DNA from: Pseudomonas japonica
GTDB taxonomy: Bacteria; Pseudomonadota; Gammaproteobacteria; Pseudomonadales; Pseudomonadaceae
DNA: 64,000 nucleotides
Direction of reading: 5' to 3'
NCBI RefSeq assembly: GCF_900188455.1
Contig: NZ_FZOL01000014.1
Location: forward strand, 62,001 to 126,000
Both the position numbers and the translations under genes were made by a program. Position 1 is the stretch's first letter, and the number at the start of each line of letters is the position of its first letter. This document shows positions 16,883-25,426 of the stretch, in pieces. A model generated the notes under the pieces. The model searched no databases. It worked only from the letters and a program-made list of their open reading frames with translations, and was not told where the DNA came from.

Positions 16883-17857
16883 CTAGAACAATTTCAGGGG
16901 TTCTTCGTCCAGCGCGGCGCACTGTTCGCGCAGAGCGAGAATCTGGTCGCCCCAGTAGCGCTCCTGGCCGAACCACGGGAAGCTGCGCGGGAACGCCGGA
17001 TCGTCCCAGCGCCGCGCCAGCCAGGCGCTGTAGTGCAACAGGCGCAGGCCACGCAGGGGTTCGATGAGGGCCAGCTCGCGCGGGTCGAAGTCGTGGAATT
17101 CGTTGTAGCCGTCCATCAGTTCCGCCAGTTGCCCGAGGCGTTCCTCGCGGCTGCCGGCGAGCATCATCCACAGGTCCTGGACCGCAGGGCCCATGCGGCA
17201 GTCGTCCAGATCGACGATATGGAACACCTCGTCGCGGCACATCAGGTTGCCGGGGTGGCAGTCACCGTGCAGGCGGATGGTCTGGTGCGGGGTGCGGGCG
17301 TAGATGGCCTCAATGCGCTTGAGCAGGTCGCGCGCCACCGATTCGAAGGCGGGTAGCAGGCTTTTCGGGATGAAGTCGCCGTCGAGCAGGGTGGCCAGCG
17401 AGGCGTGGCCGAAGTTGTCCACTGCCAGCTGCTCGCGGTGCTCGAAGGGGCGGCTGGCGCCGACCGCGTGCAGGCGGCCGAGCAACTGGCCGAGACGGTA
17501 GAGCTGGTCGAGATTGCCCGGTTCCGGCGCGCGCCCGCCGCGGCGGGGGAACAGGGCAAAGCGGAAGCCGGCATGTTCGAACAGGGTCTTGCCGTTGTGC
17601 AGCAGCGGGGCGACCACGGGTACTTCGCATTCGGCCAGTTCGGCGGTGAAGGCATGCTCTTCGAGGATTGCCGCATCGCTCCAGCGGTCGGGGCGGTAGA
17701 ACTTGGCGATCAGCGGTTCGGCGCCTTCGATGCCGACCTGATAGACACGGTTCTCGTAGCTGTTGAGGGCGAGGACGCGGGCGTCGCTGAGCAGGTCCTG
17801 GCTCTCGATGGCATCGAGGACCAGGTCGGGGGTGAGGGTATCGAAGGGGTGGGACAT
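16883..17857 (-). CDS. srkA: Stress response kinase A (SrkA/YihE)
   Basis: 324-residue Ser/Thr protein kinase with an aminoglycoside-phosphotransferase-like fold. The catalytic loop is LHGDCHPGNLM and the metal-binding segment is FHIVDLDDCRMGP. The N-terminus MSHPFDTLTPDLVLDAIESQDLLSDARVLALNSYENRVYQVG is characteristic of SrkA, which in E. coli protects against stress-induced death by opposing MazEF. It ends 60 bp before rarD on the same strand and may be co-transcribed with it. Confidence 0.88.
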   Translation of the reverse strand: MSHPFDTLTPDLVLDAIESQDLLSDARVLALNSYENRVYQVGIEGAEPLIAKFYRPDRWSDAAILEEHAFTAELAECEVPVVAPLLHNGKTLFEHAGFRFALFPRRGGRAPEPGNLDQLYRLGQLLGRLHAVGASRPFEHREQLAVDNFGHASLATLLDGDFIPKSLLPAFESVARDLLKRIEAIYARTPHQTIRLHGDCHPGNLMCRDEVFHIVDLDDCRMGPAVQDLWMMLAGSREERLGQLAELMDGYNEFHDFDPRELALIEPLRGLRLLHYSAWLARRWDDPAFPRSFPWFGQERYWGDQILALREQCAALDEEPLKLF

Positions 17858-17902
17858 GCGCGGGCTCCTGCTGTTTCAGCCATGGTAACCCAGGCCTGTC
17901 CG

Positions 17903-18019
17903 CGTAGGAGCGTGGCTTGTCGTGTGACGAACCACCGCGAAAGGACCGCGCAGCGGTCCCAGATAACAGTGAAGTCAGGGACCGCTGCGCGGTCCTTCGC
18001 AGGCAAGCCAGCTCCTACA
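17903..18019. repeat. REP doublet, one copy with nested 16-nt insert
   Basis: The left copy is GTAGGAGCGTGGCTTG followed by the 16-mer TCGTGTGACGAACCAC (17920-17935) and CGCGAAAGGACCGCGCAGCGGTCCC. The right copy is inverted and lacks the 16-mer (GGGACCGCTGCGCGGTCC...GCAAGCCAGCTCCTAC). It lies between srkA and phoX. Confidence 0.85.
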
Positions 18020-18040
18020 GGGTTAGGCGCAACTCAGCGA

Positions 18041-19942
18041 TCAGGCGCCGATGACGCCACCATCCTCCCGGGTGATCGCCATCACCGACGACCTTGGCTT
18101 GCCGTTCGGCAGATGCTCGGGGAAGGTCGAGCCGCCGGTCTCGCCCGGATGCTGGATGCCCACGAACAGGGTCTTCTGGTCCGGCGCGAAGGCGATACCA
18201 GTCACCTCGCAGGCCACCGGCCCGACCATGAAGCGACGGATCTCGCCGCTCGCCGGATCCGCGCAGAGCATCTGGTTGTTGCCCATGCCGGCGAAGTCCC
18301 CGGCGTTGCTGTAGTCGCCGTCGGTGAGGATCCACAGCCGGCCATCCGGGTCGAAACCGAGACCATCGGGGCTGTTGAACATGTTCTGCGCGTTGATGTT
18401 GCTCGATCCGCCCTTGGCCGCGCCCGGGTGGACCTGCGGGTTGCCGGCGACCACGAACAGGTCCCAGGCGAATTCCATCGAGGCGGCGTCGTCACCGTTC
18501 TCGCGCCAGCGCAGGATCTGTCCGTAGACGTTCTTCTCCCGCGGATTGGGGCCACCCGCCGGCTGCCCTTCCTCGCCGCGCTTGACGTTGTTGGTCAGGG
18601 TGCAATAGACCTGGCCATCCTTGGGACTGACCACGATCCACTCCGGACGGTCCATGCGCGTGGCCTGCAGATGGCTCGCGGCGAGGCGCGCGTGGATCAG
18701 TACCTGGGCCTGGTTGGCGAAGCCGGCGGCGGCGTTCAGGCCGTTCTTGCCGTGGCTCAGTTCCAGCCACTGGCCCTTGCCCTTCGGATGGTCCGGGTTG
18801 CCGTCGCCCTGGTCGAAACGCGCCACGTAGAGGGTGCCGTGGTCGAGCAGATTGCGGTTGGCACTGGGGTTCTTGTGGTCGATGCGTTCGCGGCTGATGA
18901 ACTTGTAGATGAACTCGCCACGCTCGTCGTCGCCCATGTACACCACGGCGCGACCGTCACGGGTTTCGCCGAGGGCGGCGTTCTCGTGCTTGAAGCGGCC
19001 GAGGGCGGTGCGCTTGATCGGGGTGGACTGCGGATCGAACGGGTCGATCTCCACCACCCAGCCATGGCGATTCAGTTCGTTGGGGTTCTTCGCCAGGTCG
19101 AAGCGCGGGTCATGCTGGTGCCAGTTGACCTCCTTGCCCGTCACCGAGGCACCGTAGCGTTTCTGCCCGGCGTCGAAGGCCTGCTGCGGATCGCTGCTGC
19201 CGAAGCAGTCGGTGAAGTTTTCTTCGCAGGTCAGGTAGGTGCCCCACGGGGTCTTGCCGTTGGCGCAGTTCTGGAAGGTGCCGAGCACCTTGCTCGCGCT
19301 GTTGTCGGCGGCGGTGCGCAGCCAGGCATCGCCGGCGGCCGGACCACCGAAGCGCATCGGCGTGTTGCCGTGGATGCGGCGGTTGTACTTCGAGTCCTGG
19401 ACGAACTGCCACTGGCCAGCCTGGCGCCGTACCTCGATGACCGACACCCCTTCGGCGGCCTGGGCCTTGTGCACGTCCTCGGCATTGGCCGGCTGGCCAC
19501 CGTGGTCGAACAGGTAGCGGTAGTTGGTGTATTCGTTGTTGATCGCCATCAGCGCCCGGTTTTCATCGCCGGGGAAGGGGAACAGGCTCATGCCGTCGTT
19601 GTTGTCGCCGAACTGCCTTTCCTGAGCCGTGGCCGTGCCCTTGCCGGACGGGTCGAAGGCCGGGGCGTCGGCGTGCAGCGGCTGGCCCCAGCTGATCAGC
19701 ACCGAGGCCTTGTAGCCGGGAGGCAGGCTGATGCCGTCGGCGCTGGAGGCGGGGATCCCGCTGAAGCCGAGCAAGCCGGTACTGGCGGCACGCACGCTGT
19801 CCGCCAGGACGCTGCGGCTGAGCAGGTTGCCACCGAGAAACAGCGCGGCACCACACAAGGCACCGGCGCCGATGAAGCGGCGACGGTTGAGGCCGACCAT
19901 CTGCTCGAGATCGGTCGGCTGGTTTTCTTCTAGGAGGTTCAT
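18041..19942 (-). CDS. phoX: PhoX-type alkaline phosphatase (DUF839), Tat-exported
   Basis: 633-residue periplasmic phosphatase. A twin-arginine signal lies at about 19-48 (NRRRFIGAGALCGAALFLGGNLL). Downstream are PhoX family blocks such as GTYLTCEENFTDCFG, HGWVVEIDPFDP, ALGRFKHENAA, VYMGDDERGEFIYKF and FVGIQHPGETGGSTFPEH, whose acidic residues bind calcium and iron. PhoX releases phosphate from organic phosphoesters. A single perfect CTGTCAT element 44 bp upstream suggests PhoB control. It stands alone between srkA and modE. Confidence 0.88.
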   Translation of the reverse strand: MNLLEENQPTDLEQMVGLNRRRFIGAGALCGAALFLGGNLLSRSVLADSVRAASTGLLGFSGIPASSADGISLPPGYKASVLISWGQPLHADAPAFDPSGKGTATAQERQFGDNNDGMSLFPFPGDENRALMAINNEYTNYRYLFDHGGQPANAEDVHKAQAAEGVSVIEVRRQAGQWQFVQDSKYNRRIHGNTPMRFGGPAAGDAWLRTAADNSASKVLGTFQNCANGKTPWGTYLTCEENFTDCFGSSDPQQAFDAGQKRYGASVTGKEVNWHQHDPRFDLAKNPNELNRHGWVVEIDPFDPQSTPIKRTALGRFKHENAALGETRDGRAVVYMGDDERGEFIYKFISRERIDHKNPSANRNLLDHGTLYVARFDQGDGNPDHPKGKGQWLELSHGKNGLNAAAGFANQAQVLIHARLAASHLQATRMDRPEWIVVSPKDGQVYCTLTNNVKRGEEGQPAGGPNPREKNVYGQILRWRENGDDAASMEFAWDLFVVAGNPQVHPGAAKGGSSNINAQNMFNSPDGLGFDPDGRLWILTDGDYSNAGDFAGMGNNQMLCADPASGEIRRFMVGPVACEVTGIAFAPDQKTLFVGIQHPGETGGSTFPEHLPNGKPRSSVMAITREDGGVIGA

Positions 19943-19985
19943 GACAGGCTTCCTGCGGTTTTGGCAGTCACCTTAATCAGCCTCC

Positions 19986-19992
19986 ATGACAG
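19986..19992 (-). promoter_or_regulatory. Possible Pho-box half upstream of phoX
   Basis: CTGTCAT on the phoX strand matches one repeat of the Pho box (CTGTCAT-N4-CTGTCAT). The neighbouring repeat at the expected spacing, GCTGATT (19975-19981), is poor, so this is only a candidate. Confidence 0.35.
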
Positions 19993-20006
19993 TTTTGTGG
20001 AGGAAT

Positions 20007-20771
20007 TCAGACCGGCGTGCCGAGCAGCACATAGCTGGGCAGGAAACGCACCTGCAGCGTTTTTCCGACACCCAGGCCGTGGGTCTTCAGCCATTCGGCT
20101 TCGGCGAAGGCGCAGAGGATCTGCCCGTTGCGCAGGGTCAGGCGCAACTCGCTGGGGCCCTGGGGATCTTCCTGCACTTCTTCGATTTCCGCCTCCAGGC
20201 TGTTGCTGCCCGCGGGCACCGGCGCGTCGACGGTGGCCAGCTCAAGCCAGCCGGCCTTGATCAGGGCGACCACCGCGGTGCCCAGTTCCAGCTCCAGGCG
20301 CTGGGTACTGTCGTGGGTGATCTGCGCCTCGATGCGCAGGCCGCCGGCCAGGGTCAGTTCGATGGTGTCGTTGCGCCCCTGCGCGTGGATGGCGTTGACC
20401 CGTCCATGCAACTGGTTGCGCGCGCTGGTGCGCAGCATCAGGCGGCCGAGCAGGTCGAGGTCGCTGCTGTCCTCGGCTTCTTCGAGGATCTGCGCCTGGA
20501 GCACCTGCAGGCGCTGGTACAGGCGCAACACGCGCCGACCTTCGTCCGACAGGCGCGCGCCGCCGCCGCCACGTCCACCTGTGCTGCGCTCGACCAGCGG
20601 TCGGGCGGCGAGGTTGTTGAGTTCGTCGATGGCGTCCCAGGCGGCCTTGTAACTCATCCCGGCGGCTTTCGCGGCGCGGGTGATGGAGCCTTGCTCATCA
20701 ATATGCTGCAACAGCGCGATGCGCTGCGGACGACGGACAATGTGCTGGGTCAGGGGGGCGGGCAAGGGCAT
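20007..20771 (-). CDS. modE: Molybdate-responsive regulator ModE
   Basis: 254-residue repressor. The N-terminal winged helix (about 10-110) has RIALLQHIDEQGSITRAAKAAGMSYKAAWDAIDELN and the ModE signature around STGGRGGGGARLSDEGRRVL. Two TOBE/Mop domains for molybdate follow (about 120-185 and 190-252: RNQLHGRVNAIHAQGRNDTIELTLAGG and GSNSLEAEIEEVQEDPQGPSELRLTLRNG). With molybdate bound it normally represses modABC and activates molybdoenzyme genes. No mod transport genes adjoin it here. It lies between phoX and comF on the same strand. Confidence 0.92.
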   Translation of the reverse strand: MPLPAPLTQHIVRRPQRIALLQHIDEQGSITRAAKAAGMSYKAAWDAIDELNNLAARPLVERSTGGRGGGGARLSDEGRRVLRLYQRLQVLQAQILEEAEDSSDLDLLGRLMLRTSARNQLHGRVNAIHAQGRNDTIELTLAGGLRIEAQITHDSTQRLELELGTAVVALIKAGWLELATVDAPVPAGSNSLEAEIEEVQEDPQGPSELRLTLRNGQILCAFAEAEWLKTHGLGVGKTLQVRFLPSYVLLGTPV

Positions 20772-20828
20772 GGGGTCGGTACGAAAGCTGACGATGATCG
20801 CCGAAAGTGCCCGCCTGCCTGCACCAAG

Positions 20829-21566
20829 TCAAGCATTGCCGGGCCGTGGCGTGCGTGCCAGGCAGTAGACATCGACCCGTGCCGCACCGCTGTCGCGCAG
20901 CAACCGCGCCAGGGCCTGGGCGGTGGCACCGGTGGTCAGCACGTCGTCCACCAGTGCCACATGGCGGCCCTCGATCGCGGTGGGATCGGCGAGGGCGAAG
21001 GCGTCCTTCAGGTTGCGCCTGCGCGCGCGGGCGTCCAGCGCTTGCTGCGCCGGGGTGTCCCGCGGACGGCTGAGCAGATGGCTGGCGCAGGGGATCGCCA
21101 ACTGCGCGGCGAGCCATTCGCCAAGCATCGCTGCCTGGTTGTAGCCGCGCTGACGCAGGCGCCGGGTGGCCATGGGCACCGGTAACAGCAGGGCCGGGCG
21201 CGGCAGGCCCTCGTCGAAGCGGTGGCTCAGCCAGTTGCCGAGCATCAAGGCCAGCAAGCGCCCCAGCGGCCACTGGCGCTGATGCTTGAAGCGGGTGATC
21301 AGGCTGTCGATCGGGAATCCGTAGTGCCACGGCGCCTCGACCTGACGAAAGGCCGGACGCCGCCGCGCGCACTGGGCGCAGAGCAGACCGTTGATCGGCA
21401 AGGGCAGGGCGCAGACGCGACAGTGCTCGTCGAGCCAGGGCAGTTCGCTTTCGCAGGGAACGCAGACGGGATGGGGCTGGCCGGCGGGTTCGTCGCACAG
21501 TAAACAGGTATGTTCATTATTTGAGCAGATGTAAACCGGCGTTTTATTGCATGGTTGACAGCGCAT
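20829..21566 (-). CDS. comF: ComF-family phosphoribosyltransferase-like protein
   Basis: Up to 245 residues. An N-terminal zinc-ribbon-like Cys set (CLLCDEPAGQPHPVCVPCE, CRVCALPLPINGLLCAQC) is followed by a type I phosphoribosyltransferase fold with the PRPP loop VALVDDVLTTGATAQAL. ComF supports DNA uptake in naturally competent bacteria; GntX is the related E. coli protein. The start at 21566 is uncertain: the first ~13 codons lie over a BirA-type operator and the bioB -35 box, so the real start could be further downstream, although CQP...VY may also be conserved coding. It diverges from bioB. Confidence 0.82.
   Translation of the reverse strand: MRCQPCNKTPVYICSNNEHTCLLCDEPAGQPHPVCVPCESELPWLDEHCRVCALPLPINGLLCAQCARRRPAFRQVEAPWHYGFPIDSLITRFKHQRQWPLGRLLALMLGNWLSHRFDEGLPRPALLLPVPMATRRLRQRGYNQAAMLGEWLAAQLAIPCASHLLSRPRDTPAQQALDARARRRNLKDAFALADPTAIEGRHVALVDDVLTTGATAQALARLLRDSGAARVDVYCLARTPRPGNA
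21529..21561. promoter_or_regulatory. BirA-type biotin operator with overlapping bioB -35 box
   Basis: ATGTAAACC-N15-GGTTGACAG matches the BirA operator TTGTAAACC-N15-GGTTTACAA at 8 of 9 and 7 of 9 positions, with the exact 15-bp spacer. The right half contains TTGACA (21555-21560), a consensus -35 box aimed at bioB, with AACTAT 17 bp further on. Bound BirA-biotinyl-AMP would block bioB transcription. The left half reads TTTACA on the other strand, so the comF side may be controlled too. Confidence 0.78.
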
Positions 21567-21655
21567 TGGGCTTCCTTAACTATGCGGGCTATCCGTGATG
21601 CGCTGGCGGGCAATCCGATCCCGGCGCCAGTACAAGCCTAAACAAGGAAACGCCC

Positions 21656-22714
21656 ATGAGCGCCAGCACAACTGCAACGCTTCGTCACGACTGGTCTCTG
21701 GCCGAAGTCAAAGCCCTGTTCCAGCAGCCGTTCAATGACCTGCTGTTCCAGGCGCAGATTGTGCACCGCGCGCATTTCGACCCCAACCGCGTGCAGGTCT
21801 CGACCCTGCTGTCGATCAAGACCGGCGCCTGTCCGGAAGACTGCAAGTACTGCCCGCAGTCCGGCCACTACAACACCGGCCTGGACAAGCAGAAGCTGAT
21901 GGAAGTGCAGAAGGTCCTCGAGGAAGCCGCCCGGGCCAAGGCCATCGGCTCCACCCGCTTCTGCATGGGCGCGGCGTGGAAACACCCGTCGGCCAAGGAC
22001 ATGCCCTACGTGCTGGAGATGGTCAAAGGGGTCAAGGCCATGGGCCTGGAAACCTGCATGACCCTCGGCCGCCTCGACCAGGAACAGACCCTGGCCCTGG
22101 CCGACGCCGGCCTGGACTACTACAACCACAACCTCGACACCTCGCCGGAGTTCTACGGCAGCATCATCACCACCCGCACCTACAGCGAGCGTCTGCAGAC
22201 CCTGGCCTATGTGCGCGATGCCGGGATGAAGATCTGCTCCGGTGGCATCCTCGGCATGGGCGAGTCGCTGGACGACCGCGCCGGCCTGCTGATCCAGCTG
22301 GCCAACCTGCCGGAGCACCCGGAGTCGGTGCCGATCAACATGCTGGTCAAGGTTGCCGGCACGCCGCTGGAAAATGCCGAGGACGTCGACCCGTTCGATT
22401 TCATCCGCATGCTCGCGGTAGCGCGGATCCTCATGCCGAAATCCCATGTGCGCCTGTCCGCCGGCCGCGAGCAGATGAACGAGCAGATGCAGGCGCTGGC
22501 CTTCATGGCCGGGGCCAACTCGATCTTCTACGGCGAGAAACTGCTGACCACCGCCAACCCGCAGGCCGACAAGGACATGCAGCTGTTCGCTCGTCTCGGC
22601 ATCAAGCCCGAGGCGCGTGAAGAGCACGCCGACGAAGTGCACCAGGCCGCCATCGAGCAGGCGCTGATCGAGCAGAAGAGCACCGAGCTGTTCTACGACG
22701 CCGCGTCGGCATGA
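21656..22714 (+). CDS. bioB: Biotin synthase
   Basis: 352-residue radical-SAM enzyme that inserts sulfur into dethiobiotin. The SAM cluster motif CPEDCKYC gives Cys59, Cys63 and Cys66; YNHNLDTSPEFY and SAGREQMN are further BioB blocks that bind the auxiliary cluster and substrate. It is the first gene of bioBFHCD; its stop overlaps the bioF start (ATGA). AAGGA lies upstream of ATG 21656. Control is likely by BirA at the operator about 95-127 bp upstream. Confidence 0.97.
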   Translation: MSASTTATLRHDWSLAEVKALFQQPFNDLLFQAQIVHRAHFDPNRVQVSTLLSIKTGACPEDCKYCPQSGHYNTGLDKQKLMEVQKVLEEAARAKAIGSTRFCMGAAWKHPSAKDMPYVLEMVKGVKAMGLETCMTLGRLDQEQTLALADAGLDYYNHNLDTSPEFYGSIITTRTYSERLQTLAYVRDAGMKICSGGILGMGESLDDRAGLLIQLANLPEHPESVPINMLVKVAGTPLENAEDVDPFDFIRMLAVARILMPKSHVRLSAGREQMNEQMQALAFMAGANSIFYGEKLLTTANPQADKDMQLFARLGIKPEAREEHADEVHQAAIEQALIEQKSTELFYDAASA

Positions 22715-23883
22715 CCTTCGATCTTCGCGCGCGCCTCGAACAGCGGCGCGCCGCCGACCTGTATCGCCAGCGCCCGCTGTTGCAGAGCCCGCAGGGGCCG
22801 GAAGTGGTGGTGGACGGGCAGGCGCTGCTGGCGTTCTGCAGCAACGACTACCTGGGTCTGGCCAATCACCCCGAGGTGATCGCCGCCTGGCGTGCCGGTG
22901 CCGAACGCTGGGGTGTGGGCGGTGGCGCATCGCACCTGGTGGTCGGCCACAGCACGCCGCACCACGAACTGGAAGAAGCCCTCGCCGCATTCACCGGTCG
23001 CCCGCGGGCCCTGCTGTTCACCACCGGCTACATGGCCAACCTCGGTGCGGTCACCGCACTGGTGGGGCAGGGCGACACGGTGTTGCAGGACCGTCTCAAC
23101 CACGCCTCGCTGCTGGACGCCGGCCTGCTCAGCGGGGCGCGCTTCAGCCGCTACCTGCACAACGACGCCGACAGCCTCGACAAGCGCCTGGGCAAGGCCG
23201 AGGGCAATACCCTGGTGGTCACCGACGGCGTGTTCAGCATGGACGGCGATATTGCCGACCTGCCGGAGCTGGTCACGCGGGCGCGGAGCAAGGGCGCCTG
23301 GCTGATGGTCGACGACGCCCACGGCTTCGGTACCCTCGGCCGTCACGGCGGCGGCGTGGCCGAGCATTTCGGCCTGGGGCTGGAGGACCTGCCGGTGCTG
23401 GTCGGCACCCTGGGCAAAGCCTTCGGTACCGCCGGCGCCTTCGTTGCCGGCAGCGAGGACCTGATCGAGAGCCTGGTGCAGTTCGCCCGTCCTTATATCT
23501 ACACCACCAGCCAGCCCCCGGCGCTGGCCTGCGCCACCCTGAAAAGCCTGAGCCTGCTGCGCGACGAGCACTGGCGTCGCGAGCACCTGGCGGCACTGAT
23601 CGCGCAGTTCCGCCGCGGCGCCGAGGCCATCGGCCTGCAACTGATGGACAGCTTCACGCCGATCCAGCCGATCCTGATCGGCGATGCCGGGCGCGCCATG
23701 CAGTTGTCGCGGATGCTGCGCGAGCGTGGCCTGCTGGTCACCGCGATCCGCCCGCCGACCGTACCCGCCGGCAGCGCCCGCCTGCGTGTGACCCTGACCG
23801 CCGCGCACAGCCCGGCGCAGGTGCAGCTATTGTTGAATGCATTGGCCGAGTGCTATCCGCTGCTGGAGCCTGTCGATGCGTAA
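22711..23883 (+). CDS. bioF: 8-amino-7-oxononanoate synthase
   Basis: 390-residue PLP enzyme that condenses pimeloyl-ACP with alanine. CSNDYLGLANHPEV, DGVFSMDGD and the PLP-lysine motif GTLGKAFGT (Lys236) identify the alpha-oxoamine synthase family. It overlaps bioB by 4 bp and bioH by 8 bp, so translation is tightly coupled in the operon. Confidence 0.97.
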   Translation: MTFDLRARLEQRRAADLYRQRPLLQSPQGPEVVVDGQALLAFCSNDYLGLANHPEVIAAWRAGAERWGVGGGASHLVVGHSTPHHELEEALAAFTGRPRALLFTTGYMANLGAVTALVGQGDTVLQDRLNHASLLDAGLLSGARFSRYLHNDADSLDKRLGKAEGNTLVVTDGVFSMDGDIADLPELVTRARSKGAWLMVDDAHGFGTLGRHGGGVAEHFGLGLEDLPVLVGTLGKAFGTAGAFVAGSEDLIESLVQFARPYIYTTSQPPALACATLKSLSLLRDEHWRREHLAALIAQFRRGAEAIGLQLMDSFTPIQPILIGDAGRAMQLSRMLRERGLLVTAIRPPTVPAGSARLRVTLTAAHSPAQVQLLLNALAECYPLLEPVDA

Positions 23884-24607
23884 CCATCTGATTCTTCTGC
23901 CGGGCTGGGGCCTGGGCAGCGCCGCGCTGGAACCGCTGGCGGCCAGTCTGCGAGCCCAGGATGCCGGGCTGCGGGTCGAGCTGGCGGCCTTGCCGGCGCT
24001 GGTCAGCGATGACCCACAGGCCTGGCTCGACGAGCTGGACCGGCGCCTGCCCCAGGACACCTGGCTCGGTGGCTGGTCGCTGGGCGGCATGCTCGCCGCC
24101 GAGCTGGCGGCGCGGCGTGGTGATCGTTGCTGCGGCCTGCTGACCCTGGGCAGCAACCTGAGCTTCGTTGCCCGTGCCGATTGGCCGGACGGCATGCCCG
24201 TGGACACCTTCGAAACCTTCGTCGACGGCTGCCGCAGCCATACCGCGGTGACCCTCAAGCGTTTCAAGTCGCTGTGCAGCGAAGGTGCGCAGGAGCCGCG
24301 GAGTCTAATCCGGCAACTGGGCGTCGGCGTGCCGGATACCGATCCGGTGCTGCTGGTGAAAGGCCTGGAAGTGCTGGGTCGCCTCGATACCCGCGCGGCA
24401 CTGCAAGCCTATGGCGGACCGCAACTGCACCTGTTCGCCGGCGCCGACCAACTGGTCCCGGCCGAGGCGGCCCGGGCCCTGAGCGACTGGTTGCCGGATG
24501 TCGAAGTGGGCCTGGTCGAGGAGGCGTCGCACGCCTTCATCCTCGAGTACCCGCAAGAGCTGGCCGCCAGTATCAAGACCTTCCTGCACGAGAGTGGCGA
24601 TGACTGA
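23876..24607 (+). CDS. bioH: Pimeloyl-ACP methyl ester carboxylesterase
   Basis: 243-residue alpha/beta hydrolase. The N-terminus is HLILLPGWGLGSAALEPL, the nucleophile elbow GGWSLGGM gives Ser68, and an acidic residue (FAGADQLVP) and His (EASHAFILEYP) complete the triad. BioH removes the methyl group from pimeloyl-ACP methyl ester after BioC-primed fatty-acid elongation. ATG 23876 overlaps the end of bioF by 8 bp and its own stop overlaps bioC by 8 bp. Confidence 0.93.
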   Translation: MRNHLILLPGWGLGSAALEPLAASLRAQDAGLRVELAALPALVSDDPQAWLDELDRRLPQDTWLGGWSLGGMLAAELAARRGDRCCGLLTLGSNLSFVARADWPDGMPVDTFETFVDGCRSHTAVTLKRFKSLCSEGAQEPRSLIRQLGVGVPDTDPVLLVKGLEVLGRLDTRAALQAYGGPQLHLFAGADQLVPAEAARALSDWLPDVEVGLVEEASHAFILEYPQELAASIKTFLHESGDD

Positions 24608-25424
24608 TCTTTCCCAGCCGGGCCTGCCCGGTGCCTTGCCTGACAAGCGTCAGGTCGCTGCGTCGTTCTCCCGTGCCGCCGCCAGCTACGACAGCGTCGC
24701 CGAACTGCAGCGGGCGGTGGGCGGTCAGCTGCTGGCCCAGTTGCCGCAGGACCTGCAGCCGCGCTGCTGGGTCGACCTGGGCAGCGGTACCGGCTATTTC
24801 AGCCGCCAGTTGCAGGCGCGTTACGCAGCGGGGCTCGGCGTCGCCGTGGATATCGCCGAAGGCATGCTGCGTCATGCCCGCGAGGCCGGCGGTGCGCGCT
24901 ATCACGTGGCCGGCGACGCCGAACGCCTGCCGCTGCGCGACGCCTGCGCCGATCTGATGTTCTCCAGCCTGGCGGTGCAGTGGTGCGCGGACTTCCGCGC
25001 GGTGCTGGGCGAGGCGCGAAGAGTCCTGCAGCCCGGCGGTGTGCTGGCCTTCTCCAGCCTGTGCGTGGGGACCCTGTACGAACTGCGGGCGAGCTGGGAG
25101 GCGGTGGATGGCCTGGTGCATGTGAACCGCTTCCGTCGCTTCGAGGATTACCAGCGCCTCTGCGACGAGAGCGGCCTGGAGATGCTCGGCCTGCATGCAC
25201 AACCCCATGTGTTGCACTACCCTGATGTGCGCAATCTGACCCATGAATTGAAAGCACTGGGCGCGCACAATCTCAATCCCGGCCGCCCCGCCGGGCTCAC
25301 CGGACGGGCGCGGATGCAAGGATTGCTGCAGGCTTACGAGCAGTTTCGCCAGCCGCGGGGGTTGCCGGCCACCTACCAGGTGGTCTACGGGGTCCTGCGC
25401 AAGCCGCTGACAGAAGGGGAGTAA
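24600..25424 (+). CDS. bioC: Malonyl-ACP O-methyltransferase
   Basis: 274-residue SAM-dependent methyltransferase. DKRQVAASFSRAAASYDSVAELQR is the BioC N-terminal signature and WVDLGSGTGYFSRQL is SAM motif I. It methylates malonyl-ACP to start pimelate synthesis. The start at 24600 lies inside the end of bioH. bioD follows after two bases, so the operon is bioBFHCD without bioA, the usual Pseudomonas arrangement. Confidence 0.94.
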   Translation: MTDLSQPGLPGALPDKRQVAASFSRAAASYDSVAELQRAVGGQLLAQLPQDLQPRCWVDLGSGTGYFSRQLQARYAAGLGVAVDIAEGMLRHAREAGGARYHVAGDAERLPLRDACADLMFSSLAVQWCADFRAVLGEARRVLQPGGVLAFSSLCVGTLYELRASWEAVDGLVHVNRFRRFEDYQRLCDESGLEMLGLHAQPHVLHYPDVRNLTHELKALGAHNLNPGRPAGLTGRARMQGLLQAYEQFRQPRGLPATYQVVYGVLRKPLTEGE

Positions 25425-25426
25425 CC

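Noticed and set aside
17405..19933. 842-codon plus-strand open frame opposite srkA and phoX
   Set aside because: Spans the ends of two real genes and a REP doublet; no start signal and no protein-like composition.
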